Shown here: positions 24,731 through 32,655 of the stretch, piece by piece
Layout: each line of letters starts with the position of its first letter
How positions within the stretch are numbered: position 1 is the first letter of the stretch
Source of the DNA: JAJPHF01 sp035293805
GTDB taxonomy: Bacteria; Chloroflexota; UBA6077; JAJPHF01
NCBI GenBank assembly: GCA_035293805.1
Contig: DATGMD010000061.1
Coordinates: 1 to 64,000 of the forward strand
Direction of reading: 5' to 3'
Length of the DNA stretch: 64,000 nucleotides
The notes under the pieces: model-generated
What the model saw: the letters and a program-made list of their open reading frames with translations, nothing else
The model's database searches: none
Told to the model about the DNA's origin: nothing
Position numbers and translations under genes: made by a program

Positions 24731-25852
24731 ATGCAGCCGCTAAAGTCCTCGCTGCGCGAGGCACGCCTCGCCGCCGGGCTATCGCAGCAGGCGCTGGCCG
24801 ACGCCGCCGGCATCAGCCGCCAGGCCTACGCGGCCGCCGAGCACGGCACGGCTGTGCCCTCGACCGAGATCGCCTTGCGGCTCGCCCGCGCGCTGGGCAC
24901 CAGCGTCGAGGGGCTCTTCGCCCTGGCGGACGACGAGCGCCCCGTCATCGTGGCCGAGTGGCCCGATGCAGCAGGCCCGCCGCGTACCGCCCAGCCCGTC
25001 CGCCTGCTCCGCGTTGGCGATCGCGTCTGGGCGCAGCCGGTCAGCGCCAGCGCCGGCCCGGCGTCGGGCCTCGCCTGGGCCGACGGGATCGCCCGGCGCG
25101 ACGCCGAGCAGCCCGGCCGCGTGCGCGTCGAGCTACTCGGCGCCGGGCCGGCGCCCGAGCGTACGCTCGTGATGCTCGGCTGCGATCCGGCCGCGGGCCT
25201 CGTGGCGACGGCTCTGGCGCAACGCGGCGTGGAGCTGGTCTGGTCCCAGGAGGGGAGCAAGGCAGCTCTCGCGGGCCTCGCGCGCGGGCAGGCACACGTA
25301 GCGGGCTGTCACCTCTTCGACGCCGGGACGGGCCGCTACAACACGCCCTGGGTGACGCGGCTCGTGCCCTTCCCCTGCACGGTGGTGGGCTTTGCCGTCT
25401 GGCAGCAGGGGCTTATCGTCGCGCCGGGCAACCCGCTGCAGCTGCGTGCCTTCGCGGACCTCGCCCGTCCCGGCGTGCGTCTCGTGAACCGTGAGGACGG
25501 GGCGGGCGCCCGGCTCGTCCTCGACGCGGCGCTCCAGCAGGCAGGGATCCCCGCGAGCGCCGTAGCCGGCTACGACCGTCTAGCGGCGGGCCACCTGGCG
25601 GTGGCCGAAGCCGTGCGCGGCGCCCTGGCGGACGTGGGCGTGGGGGTACGCGCGGCGGCGCTCGCCTACGACCTCGACTTCGTGCCGCTCGGCGAGGAGC
25701 GCTACGACCTCGTCATTCCCAATCACTTCCTCGACCTGCCGGCCGTGACCGCGCTGCTCGACGTGCTCCGGCGCCCCGCCCTTCGGCAGCAGGTGGAGCT
25801 ACTCGGCGGCTACGACGTCGCACCGATGGGCACCCCCTCGCCCACCGCGTAG
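24731..25852 (+). CDS. XRE-type HTH regulator fused to a PBP-like ligand domain (ModE-like)
   Basis: 373 residues. An XRE helix-turn-helix occupies about 5-65 (REARLAAGLSQQALADAAGISRQAYAAAE). After a linker, a substrate-binding-protein-like domain covers about 140-365 (VMLGCDPAAGLVATALAQRG, GQAHVAGCHLFDAGTGRYN, GVRLVNREDGAGARLVLD). This fusion is known in molybdate-responsive regulators, where the PBP-like half binds the oxyanion. Divergent orientation to modA supports control of modAB by molybdate. Confidence 0.85.
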   Translation: MQPLKSSLREARLAAGLSQQALADAAGISRQAYAAAEHGTAVPSTEIALRLARALGTSVEGLFALADDERPVIVAEWPDAAGPPRTAQPVRLLRVGDRVWAQPVSASAGPASGLAWADGIARRDAEQPGRVRVELLGAGPAPERTLVMLGCDPAAGLVATALAQRGVELVWSQEGSKAALAGLARGQAHVAGCHLFDAGTGRYNTPWVTRLVPFPCTVVGFAVWQQGLIVAPGNPLQLRAFADLARPGVRLVNREDGAGARLVLDAALQQAGIPASAVAGYDRLAAGHLAVAEAVRGALADVGVGVRAAALAYDLDFVPLGEERYDLVIPNHFLDLPAVTALLDVLRRPALRQQVELLGGYDVAPMGTPSPTA

Positions 25853-25870
25853 CGCCGCAGCCGATCGACG

Positions 25871-26674
25871 CTAGCGGCTCGCCACCGCCAGGAGCGCCGT
25901 GGCCGGGGCGTGAATGCCATCCGGGCGCTGATAAGGGCGCAGGCGCTCGGCCAGAGCAGCCCGCACCCGCGCCGTTTGCTCAGCGTCTAGCGCATCCAGG
26001 CTGCGGCGGCGCCCGGTGCCACGGGCACCCTGCCAGTAGTGCTCCAGGTCGGCATAGTGGAACGTCTCTGAGTCTGCCACCACGCGAACGTCGGCGAAGC
26101 CCGCCCCAGTTAACCGGCGTGCCAGGTCGTCGGGCTCGGTGATCCAGCCTGGCGACCGATCTGACGGCCCGCCGAGCGCGTCGAGCACAGCCCCAAGCTC
26201 CTCGCTCTCGGTGATCCGCCAGGTGGAGACGCCGAGCCGCCCGCCAGGCTTGAGCACGCGACGGAACTCGGCCAAGGCTCGGTCCAGATCGGGGAAGAAC
26301 ATGATGCCGAAGCCGCAGAACACCCGGTCGAAGGCCGCGTCGGGCAGATCGAGGCGCTCGGCGTCCATGACGACGACGCGAACCGGCAGCTTGCGGCGCG
26401 CGGCCTCGGCGCTCGTCGCCTGCACCATGCCCTCGGCTAGATCGACGCCCAGCGCTTCGCCCGCTGCGCCGGCGCGCTCTGCGGCGGGGAACAGCACCGC
26501 GCCACGGCCGGTCGCCACGTCGAGCACGCGCTGCCCGGGCTCGACGCCCACTAGCTCTACCAGCCGCCGTCCAAAGTGCGCGAAACACCCCGGCCCCGTC
26601 GTATCGTACTCCGGCGCCAGGTTGCTGAAAGCCGCCGCCGTCTGCGCCTTGCGTGCCGCCGCTCCGTCGCTCAC
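25871..26674 (-). CDS. Class I SAM-dependent methyltransferase (UbiE/Methyltransf_11-like)
   Basis: 267 residues from GTG 26674, preferred because GAGGAGGGCGCG lies just upstream; the frame is open to 26785. SAM-binding motif I VLDVATGRGAVLFPAA, motif II acidic residue in ALGVDLAEGM, VMDAERLDLPDAAFDRV, and GRLGVSTWRITE. The substrate is unknown. It faces the regulator gene convergently with an 18-nt gap. It could act in quinone or secondary metabolism, but no partner genes support either. Confidence 0.8.
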   Translation of the reverse strand: MSDGAAARKAQTAAAFSNLAPEYDTTGPGCFAHFGRRLVELVGVEPGQRVLDVATGRGAVLFPAAERAGAAGEALGVDLAEGMVQATSAEAARRKLPVRVVVMDAERLDLPDAAFDRVFCGFGIMFFPDLDRALAEFRRVLKPGGRLGVSTWRITESEELGAVLDALGGPSDRSPGWITEPDDLARRLTGAGFADVRVVADSETFHYADLEHYWQGARGTGRRRSLDALDAEQTARVRAALAERLRPYQRPDGIHAPATALLAVASR

Positions 26675-26807
26675 CGCGCCCTCCTCGACTGCGGCACTAT
26701 CGTACCAGGCGCGGCGCCCCAGGGCGAGGGCCGCCGTTGGACAGGCTCCTCCCGACGTCAGGGCTGGCCTGGACGTTGTGGTCACGCCGTTGACCCGCGG
26801 CCGACGA

Positions 26808-28229
26808 TCAGGGCTGGCGCTTGTGGGCGCCCCAGTTCTCTTCCAGGTTGCGGATGAGCGCGGGGCTGAAGTGGCAGTACGCTTGCTCGCGGGCGTAGGT
26901 GGCCATGTAAGCCTGGAACGTGGCGAGCGGCTCCTGCGCCACGCGCAGCGCCCGGCGGTTGCCGGCCGCGCTCACCATGCCCGAGCCGGTCAGCGCGGCC
27001 ACGGCGTGGTCGAGCGCGGCATCCATCTCGCCAGTCGGCACGACCCGGTCGCAGAGCAGCTGCCCCTCCGGGCTCTCGACGTAGAACTGGCGGTCGAACA
27101 GGATGGCCTGCCGCGCCAGGCGGTCGCCCACGAAGCGCGGCAGCCGCAGGTTCGCCGCGCCAGGGATGATGCCCTCCTTGCGCGCGGGCAGGTTGAAGAA
27201 GCTGCCGTCCTCGGCCAGCGTGTGGTCCATCACCAGCAGCAATTGGCAGCCGCCACCGATGGCGAACGCCTCGACCCCCGCGATCCACGGCTTCTCCAGC
27301 GTTGTCTCCGGCTCGTCTGGCAGGAACGCGGGGCCGCTCAGGCCCCGGTAGAGCTTGTTCACGTAGCCGAGGTCGCGCGTCATGTAGAAGAGGTACGAGA
27401 TCTGGCCGTGGTAGAGGCGCGTCAGGTTGATGCCGGCGCTGAACACGTGCCGGTCGCGGTAGCGCGGGTGGTCTACCGGCGCCCCGCGCAGGACGCCCAC
27501 CTCGAGCGCGGGGTCGAGCAGGACGAGGTCGATCGCCAGCTCGGTCGGCCCGAGCGTCGAGTCGTCCTCGGCGTTCAGGAAGCGCGTGTTGCGTAGGTAG
27601 ACGTGGCCCGCCTTGCCCCGCCGGATGACGAAGGCCGCGCCGAAGTCGGCCGTGTCGCTCTCTTGGAAGGCCGGTAACAGGTCCAGCGCATCCGGCAGCG
27701 GCCGCAGCATGGCGTGGACCAGGTGGGCGCCCGCGCGGGGGTGCGCCAGCACCGCCGACAGGAACAGGCCCTGGTCGATCTCGGCGCCATCCTTGTCCTT
27801 CTGCAGCCGCGTCCGCTCGGCGGCGACGGTGGCGCGTGTCGGCGTCAGGCCCGGGTAGCGCTCGGCCGCGTTGTAGACCAGCTCCTCGGCTCGGACGAAG
27901 GTGCGGTAGTCGTCGGTCAGGCTCGCGTAGACCGGCTCGGCGTAGGCACGCAGGAAGCGGGTGCGCGTCGCGCGCAGCCGTTCCAGGAGGCTGGCCGCCG
28001 CGGCCTGCTCCGTGGGGTTGCGGGCGGACTTCGGCGGCAGCCGGCGCAGCAGCGCCTCGCCCAGCGCGTAGTACGTGGCCGCCGCCGCGGCGTCGCGGCA
28101 CAGCGTCGCGGCGGCAGCGGCCGGCGCGGTCGGCAGGCTCGGCTCCGCCGCCTCCCAGCGCGCCACCGCGTCGGCGGGCAGCCCGGCCGCGTTCAGGATA
28201 CGCTGCTCGTCCGTCGGCGTCGTCGCCAT
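26808..28229 (-). CDS. DpgC-like cofactor-free arylacetyl-CoA dioxygenase (crotonase fold)
   Basis: 473 residues from ATG 28229, GGGAGG upstream. A helical N-terminal domain (about 1-200) precedes a crotonase domain with HPRYRDRHVFSAGINLTRLY, HGQISYLFYMTRDLGYVNKL, EKPWIAGVEAFAIGGGCQLL, FFNLPARKEGIIPGAANLRLPR and a C-terminal RALRVAQEPLATFQAYMA. This domain order and these motifs match DpgC, which uses O2 without metal or organic cofactor to turn (3,5-dihydroxyphenyl)acetyl-CoA into the arylglyoxylate plus CoA. No glycopeptide synthesis genes are present, while a paaK lies 2.6 kb away, so the substrate is probably a catabolic arylacetyl-CoA. Confidence 0.75.
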   Translation of the reverse strand: MATTPTDEQRILNAAGLPADAVARWEAAEPSLPTAPAAAAATLCRDAAAAATYYALGEALLRRLPPKSARNPTEQAAAASLLERLRATRTRFLRAYAEPVYASLTDDYRTFVRAEELVYNAAERYPGLTPTRATVAAERTRLQKDKDGAEIDQGLFLSAVLAHPRAGAHLVHAMLRPLPDALDLLPAFQESDTADFGAAFVIRRGKAGHVYLRNTRFLNAEDDSTLGPTELAIDLVLLDPALEVGVLRGAPVDHPRYRDRHVFSAGINLTRLYHGQISYLFYMTRDLGYVNKLYRGLSGPAFLPDEPETTLEKPWIAGVEAFAIGGGCQLLLVMDHTLAEDGSFFNLPARKEGIIPGAANLRLPRFVGDRLARQAILFDRQFYVESPEGQLLCDRVVPTGEMDAALDHAVAALTGSGMVSAAGNRRALRVAQEPLATFQAYMATYAREQAYCHFSPALIRNLEENWGAHKRQP

Positions 28230-28266
28230 CCGCGCCTCCCACTGCCACAGCCCGCCGGCGGCGGGC

Positions 28267-29109
28267 TCAGAAGAGATACCGATTGAACCATTCGGTCGCC
28301 AGCGCGTCCACGGCCCGCGCCTCCGGTCCCTGGGGCGCGGCCTCTTGGCCTGGCTGCTCCACAAACCCGTGTGCGAGGCCCGGCACCATCCGGGCCTCCG
28401 CCACGCCGCCGGCCGCCCGGATCGCCGCCGCGAGCTGCTCGGCGGGCTCCCGCACGGGCAACGGATCGTCCGCCCCGAACGCCAGCAGGATCGCCGCCCC
28501 GCTGGCAGCCAGGGCCGGCCCGCACCGCGTCGTGCTCAGCCGCTCGGCCAGGGCGCGGCGTTCCGCGGTCCAGTCGTAGGGCACGCCGTACAGGTTGCCG
28601 ACCGCGTCCACCACGGCCGGCAGGTCGATCGCGGCCCCCCACGTGACCGCTGCGCGGAACCGCACCTCGTGCTGGCAGAGCGCCAGCAGCGCCGCCGCGC
28701 CACCCTGGGAGAAGCCGAACAGGCCCAGCGGCAGCGCGGCGTCGATCCCCAGCCGGGCACGCACGTCGTCGAGCGCGGCCGGCAGCTCGGCCACGGCGCC
28801 GCCGATGCTCGGCTGGAAGACCAGCGTGACCGCGTCCTGATAGGCGAGCCGCACGACCTCCGCGAAGCCGCCGGCGGGCGCGCGGCGGCCGTATAGCGGC
28901 ATCCCCAGATACACGCGCCACGCGGGAAGCCGGCGCAGGGGCACGGCTGCCGCCAGCGCCGCGTCGCTGCGCGGCGGGTCGGCGCCGTGCCAGAGCAGCA
29001 CGAGGCCGCGCGCGTCGGTAGGCTCCTCGGGTGGGAGCGCGACGAACGGCACGCCGTTCGCGGTCACGGCTTCGATCGCGCGCTCGAGCCCCGGGAGATC
29101 GGTGCGCAT
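28267..29109 (-). CDS. Dienelactone-hydrolase-like alpha/beta hydrolase
   Basis: 280 residues from ATG 29109 with GGAG 7 nt upstream. Nucleophile elbow GLFGFSQGGAAA, acid residue in LLAFGADDPLPV, and histidine in VPGLAHGFVEQP complete the Ser-Asp-His triad. The oxyanion region (LVLLWHGADPP) is at the N-terminus. Family members hydrolyse dienelactones, esters or thioesters. It lies 37 nt before the DpgC-like gene on the same strand and is probably co-transcribed. Confidence 0.78.
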   Translation of the reverse strand: MRTDLPGLERAIEAVTANGVPFVALPPEEPTDARGLVLLWHGADPPRSDAALAAAVPLRRLPAWRVYLGMPLYGRRAPAGGFAEVVRLAYQDAVTLVFQPSIGGAVAELPAALDDVRARLGIDAALPLGLFGFSQGGAAALLALCQHEVRFRAAVTWGAAIDLPAVVDAVGNLYGVPYDWTAERRALAERLSTTRCGPALAASGAAILLAFGADDPLPVREPAEQLAAAIRAAGGVAEARMVPGLAHGFVEQPGQEAAPQGPEARAVDALATEWFNRYLF

Positions 29110-29475
29110 GGCGTTCTCCGTGGTTCGTTTGACAGCCGCCACTCTCAGTATCCAGGCCGCGCAGGCGCGTTACCCGCGAGGGCCATCGCATCGCAGCAGG
29201 CCAGAGGTTCGGACTGCGCGCCCTCGTTGCGGATTCGGCTGTTGAGAACACTGTACCGCGCTCTCGCTTGGTCGCGCCGAGAATTTGTTCACGCCGTATC
29301 TCAGCATATGTCAGGTAATTCACATTGATTGTGTAATCGCCGTCACACTGTGAAAGTCGTCACTCCCGTAGAGTGATGTTGTCGCGCTGCTTCGGAAGCG
29401 CTGGTCTTTCGGATCGCAAGCATCAGGCGCGACGATTGCCGATTTGTCGGCGGTTAGAAACAGGGAGAGAACCCG
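29110..29475. other. Divergent promoter region between hydrolase and acyl-CoA dehydrogenase
   Basis: About 365 nt, distinctly less GC-rich than the surroundings from 29270 to 29380. No gene found. It contains the three symmetric elements annotated at 29319-29376. Confidence 0.5.
29319..29376. promoter_or_regulatory. Cluster of three operator-like palindromes
   Basis: TTCACA-TTGAT-TGTGTAA (29319-29336, imperfect), TCACA-C-TGTGA (29343-29353, perfect) and TCACTC-CCGTA-GAGTGA (29360-29376, perfect) follow each other within 58 nt. All share a TCAC/GTGA core, so a single regulator may bind them cooperatively and control both divergent CoA-metabolism genes. Confidence 0.45.
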
Positions 29476-30654
29476 ATGGCGACCACGCTGGCGACCCGGT
29501 CGGTGCTGACCGACGAGTTGATCGACCGCTGCGGCGAGCGCGCCGCCACCTATGACCGCGAGAACCGGTTCTTCTCCGAGGACTTCGAGGAGCTACGCCA
29601 GGCCGGCTACTTGCTGGCGGCCGTTCCCGAGGAGTTCGGCGGCCAGGGGCTCTCGCTGGCCGACGTGTGCCGCGAGCAGCGGCGGCTGGCCTACCGAGCG
29701 CCGGCCACCGCGCTCGCCACGAACATGCACTTCTACTGGACGGGGCTGGTCGCCGACCTGCACCGGCAGGGCGATCGCTCGCTCGACTGGCTGCTCGAGG
29801 AGGCCGCGGCGGGCGAGGTGTTCGCGGCCGGCCACGGCGAGGCGGGCAACGACCTGCCCCTGCTGCTGTCCACCTCGAAGGCCGAGCGCGTCGAGGGTGG
29901 CTACCGCATCACCGGCCACAAGATGTTCGGCAGTCTCACGCCCGTCTGGACCCGACTCGGGCTGCACGCGATGGACGCCTCGGATCCGGCCGCGCCCACG
30001 ATCGTCCACGTGTTCATGCCGCGCGACACCGCGGGCTACGAGATCCGCGAAACCTGGGACACGCTGGGCATGCGCGCCACGCGCAGCGACGATACCGTCC
30101 TGAACGGGGCCTTCATCCCCGATCGCTACGTGGCCCGCACCCTGCCGGCGGGCACGGTGGACGCGTTCATCCTCGGCATCTTCGGCTGGGCGCTGCTGAA
30201 CTTCGCCAACATCTACTACGCGATCGCGCTCCGCGCCCGGGACCTGGCGGTCGCGTCCGCGCGGAAGAAGACCTCGCTCGCCGTCTCGCGCGCCATGGCG
30301 TACCACCCGGAGGTCCAGCATGCCGTCGCCGAGATGACGCTGGCACTTGACTCGGTCGGGCCACACGTCGAGAGCGTCGCGCAGGACTGGGCGAACGGCG
30401 TGGACCACGGCGCGGCGTGGCCGGGGAAGATCGTCTCGGCGAAGTACCATGCCGTCGAGGCGGCGAAGCGAGTGGTCGACCTGGCGATGGACATCTCCGG
30501 GGGAGCCGGCATGTTCAAGGCCAACGAGCTGGAGCGCCTGTACCGCGATGTCCGCTGCGGCGGCTTCCACCCGGCGAATGCCGCGCTCGTCCACGAGATC
30601 GTCGGCAAGACCACTCTCGGCATCGACCTCGGCGAGCAGCCCCGCTGGGGCTAG
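29476..30654 (+). CDS. Acyl-CoA dehydrogenase family protein
   Basis: 392 residues from ATG 29476, GGGAGAG upstream. Helical N-terminal domain (DELIDRCGERAATYDRENRFFSEDFEELRQAGYL-type), then VPEEFGGQGLSLAD, the FAD-contact beta domain (GYRITGHKMFGSLTP, DTLGMRATRSDDTVLNGAFIP), and the C-terminal helices ending in AMDISGGAGMFKANELERLYRDVRCGGFHPAN, typical of the family. It oxidises an acyl-CoA alpha-beta bond or performs a related flavin reaction. The closest subgroup could be monooxygenase-like acyl-CoA dehydrogenases (DszC/HpaH type); substrate unknown. Confidence 0.85.
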   Translation: MATTLATRSVLTDELIDRCGERAATYDRENRFFSEDFEELRQAGYLLAAVPEEFGGQGLSLADVCREQRRLAYRAPATALATNMHFYWTGLVADLHRQGDRSLDWLLEEAAAGEVFAAGHGEAGNDLPLLLSTSKAERVEGGYRITGHKMFGSLTPVWTRLGLHAMDASDPAAPTIVHVFMPRDTAGYEIRETWDTLGMRATRSDDTVLNGAFIPDRYVARTLPAGTVDAFILGIFGWALLNFANIYYAIALRARDLAVASARKKTSLAVSRAMAYHPEVQHAVAEMTLALDSVGPHVESVAQDWANGVDHGAAWPGKIVSAKYHAVEAAKRVVDLAMDISGGAGMFKANELERLYRDVRCGGFHPANAALVHEIVGKTTLGIDLGEQPRWG

Positions 30655-30672
30655 TGGTCGGTCAACGGTCAC

Positions 30673-30706
30673 TTGCTAGGTGTTGGCAGTTGCCAACACC
30701 TAGCAA
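30673..30706. terminator. Perfect 16-bp hairpin after acyl-CoA dehydrogenase
   Basis: TTGCTAGGTGTTGGCA and its exact reverse complement are separated by GT, 18 nt after the stop. The sequence is not GC-extreme, unlike its surroundings. It could be a terminator or an attachment/operator palindrome. Confidence 0.5.
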
Positions 30707-30737
30707 TTCACCCGTGACGAGGGGCTATTGGTCGGTC

Positions 30738-30775
30738 GGCGGGCCGCGCGCGTCGAATGACGCGCGCGGCCCGCC
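30738..30775. terminator. Perfect 17-bp GC hairpin between acyl-CoA dehydrogenase and paaK
   Basis: GGCGGGCCGCGCGCGTC and its exact reverse complement flank a GAAT loop. It is the second of two tandem hairpins. TGGTCGGTC occurs before each. Most likely a transcription stop before paaK. Confidence 0.6.
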
Positions 30776-30840
30776 GTGCCACTCGCCGCCGGCGCGGCGC
30801 GGTGCTATGCTGCACCCAAGAGCACGCGCGGGGGTGAGGC

Positions 30841-32130
30841 GTGATCTGGGACCGCGAGGCCGAGACGCTTCCCCGCGAGCGCCTGGCGGCGCTCCAGCTC
30901 GACCGGCTGCGCGCGACCGTCGCGCGGCTGCTCGCTGCGGTGCCGCCTATTCGCGATCGCCTGCGCGCCGCGGGGCTGACGTCCGCGCAGGCGATCGCCT
31001 CGCTGGCCGACCTCGAGCGGCTGCCGTTCACCACCAAGGCCGACCTGCGCGAGCACTACCCGTTCGGCCTGTTCGCCGCGCCGCGCGAGGAGGTCGTCCG
31101 CATCCAGGCCTCTAGCGGCACGCGCGGCAAGCCCACCGTCGTCGGCTACACCGCGCACGACCTCGACGTGTGGGCGGAGGTCATGGCGCGCTCCCTGGCG
31201 CTCGGCGGCGTCCGGCCGGGCATGGTGCTGCACAACGCCTACGGCTACGGCTTGTTCACCGGCGGGCTCGGCTTCCACCACGGCGGCGAGCGGCTGGGCT
31301 GCACGGTGATCCCCGTGTCGGGCGGGCTGACCCAGCGCCAGGTGCTGCTCCTGCAGGACCTTGGCGGGGAGGTGCTGTGCTGCACGCCCTCCTACGCGCT
31401 GAACATCGCGCAGGTGATGCGCGAGCTAGGGGTGGACCCCGCCAGCCTGGCCCTCAAGCTCGGCTTCTTTGGGGCCGAGCCGTGGACCGAGGCGATGCGC
31501 GCGGCGATCGAGCGCGAGCTAGGGCTGACGGCGATCAACGTCTATGGGCTCTCGGAGATCGTGGGGCCGGGGGTGGCGTGTGAGTGCGTCGAGGCGCGCG
31601 ATGGCGCCCACGTGCAGGAGGACCACTTCCTGGCCGAGGTCGTCGATCCGACGACCGGCGCGCCGCTGCCGCCGGGTGCCGAGGGCGAGTTGGTGCTCAC
31701 GACGCTCACCAAGGAAGCATTGCCGATGCTGCGCTACCGCACCGGCGACCTCACCGCCTTCGATCCGACGCCCTGCGTCTGCGGCCGGACGACGATCCGC
31801 ATGGCGCGCGTCCGCGGCCGCCGCGACGACATGTTGATCATCCGCGGCGTGAACCTCTATCCCTCGGAGGTCGAGCGCATCCTGCTAAGCTTGGGCGACG
31901 TGGCGCCGCACTACCAGCTCGTCGTCGAGCGCCCCGGCGCCCTCGACGAGCTGACCGTCCTCTGCGAGCCCATGCACGCGGGGGTAGACGCGGCCGCGCT
32001 CGCGGCCCGCGCGCAACAAGCCCTGCACGCCGAAACGGGGCTGACCATCGGCGTGCGCGTACTGCCGGTTGGCGCCGTGCCGCGCAGCGAGGGCAAAGCC
32101 GTGCGCGTCGTGGACCGGCGGCTGACCTAA
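30841..32130 (+). CDS. paaK: Phenylacetate-CoA ligase
   Basis: 429 residues, ANL superfamily. P-loop IQASSGTRGKPTVVGYT, NAYGYGLFTGGLGFHHGGE, the aromatic-site segment FFGAEPWTEAMR, YGLSEIVGPGVACEC, RTGDLTAFDPTPCVCGRT and the hinge RGRRDDMLIIRGVNLYPSEVE match PaaK in order. It activates phenylacetate or a ring-substituted analogue to the CoA thioester with ATP. Start GTG 30841. The final Thr codon and the stop lie in a family-A repeat (TGACCTAACCCCC). No paaABCDE epoxidase cluster is nearby; the DpgC-like enzyme may act next. Confidence 0.92.
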   Translation: MIWDREAETLPRERLAALQLDRLRATVARLLAAVPPIRDRLRAAGLTSAQAIASLADLERLPFTTKADLREHYPFGLFAAPREEVVRIQASSGTRGKPTVVGYTAHDLDVWAEVMARSLALGGVRPGMVLHNAYGYGLFTGGLGFHHGGERLGCTVIPVSGGLTQRQVLLLQDLGGEVLCCTPSYALNIAQVMRELGVDPASLALKLGFFGAEPWTEAMRAAIERELGLTAINVYGLSEIVGPGVACECVEARDGAHVQEDHFLAEVVDPTTGAPLPPGAEGELVLTTLTKEALPMLRYRTGDLTAFDPTPCVCGRTTIRMARVRGRRDDMLIIRGVNLYPSEVERILLSLGDVAPHYQLVVERPGALDELTVLCEPMHAGVDAAALAARAQQALHAETGLTIGVRVLPVGAVPRSEGKAVRVVDRRLT

Positions 32131-32275
32131 CCCCCCCGGCCCCCCTTCCCTATCAGGGAAGGGGGGAGCCACCCCGGCCTCGGCCTCCTCCCCCTTCCCG
32201 CTGCGGGAGGGGGGGGGCGGAAACTCGGCCGGTCCTCCCCCCTTCCCACAATGGGAGGGGGCCGGGGGGTAGGTC
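32124..32275. repeat. Dispersed MITE-like GC repeat, family A, copy 1
   Basis: Starts TGACCTAACCCCCC, contains the palindrome CCTTCCCT-AT-AGGGAAGG-type core, then GCCTCGGCC and CTCCCCCTTCCC, and ends GGGGGGTAGGTCA, giving terminal inverted repeats. The same modules in the same order occur inside murJ (34903-35008), and one end occurs at 49112-49157. It supplies the stop of paaK. Confidence 0.65.
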
Positions 32276-32347
32276 ACTGGCACGCGGCCTGCGGCAGAGG
32301 CCGGGCCGCGGGGCGGGCCCCGCGAGCTTCGCCACGCGAGGGGACCG

Positions 32348-32653
32348 ATGTACGTCTCGCGGCTGTCGTTCTACACACGCCCCGGCCACACCGAGGACGT
32401 CGCGCAGCGGCTGCGCCAGCTCGCCGACATGGTCGTCAGCACGGGACTGAGCCGCCCGCGCGTCCTCCGCGTCTCCATGGCCTCGCCGGGCGCGCCCGAC
32501 CTGCTCTTCGAGCAGGAGGTGGAGAGCCTCGGCGACCTGGAGCGGGGCATCCACGGCGTGACCGACAAGGACGCCTTCCACCGCTGGAGCACCGAGGTCT
32601 CCAAGCTGCTGCTCCACCCGCCCAAGCGGGAGGTCCTACTGGTCGAGGCGTAG
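32348..32653 (+). CDS. Small hypothetical protein, dimeric alpha/beta-barrel-like
   Basis: 101 residues beginning MYVSRLSFYTRPGHTEDVAQ and ending KREVLLVEA. The pattern (beta strand RLSFYTRPG, helix EDVAQRLRQLADMV, strands, second helix SKLLLH, terminal strand) resembles ferredoxin-like barrels of the antibiotic-monooxygenase/EthD group. ATG at 32348. No catalytic motif is visible. Function unknown. Confidence 0.6.
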   Translation: MYVSRLSFYTRPGHTEDVAQRLRQLADMVVSTGLSRPRVLRVSMASPGAPDLLFEQEVESLGDLERGIHGVTDKDAFHRWSTEVSKLLLHPPKREVLLVEA

Positions 32654-32655
32654 GG

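Noticed and set aside
31885..32283. Minus-strand frame across the repeat downstream of paaK
   Set aside because: It is made of repeat sequence and antisense paaK; no start site or family.
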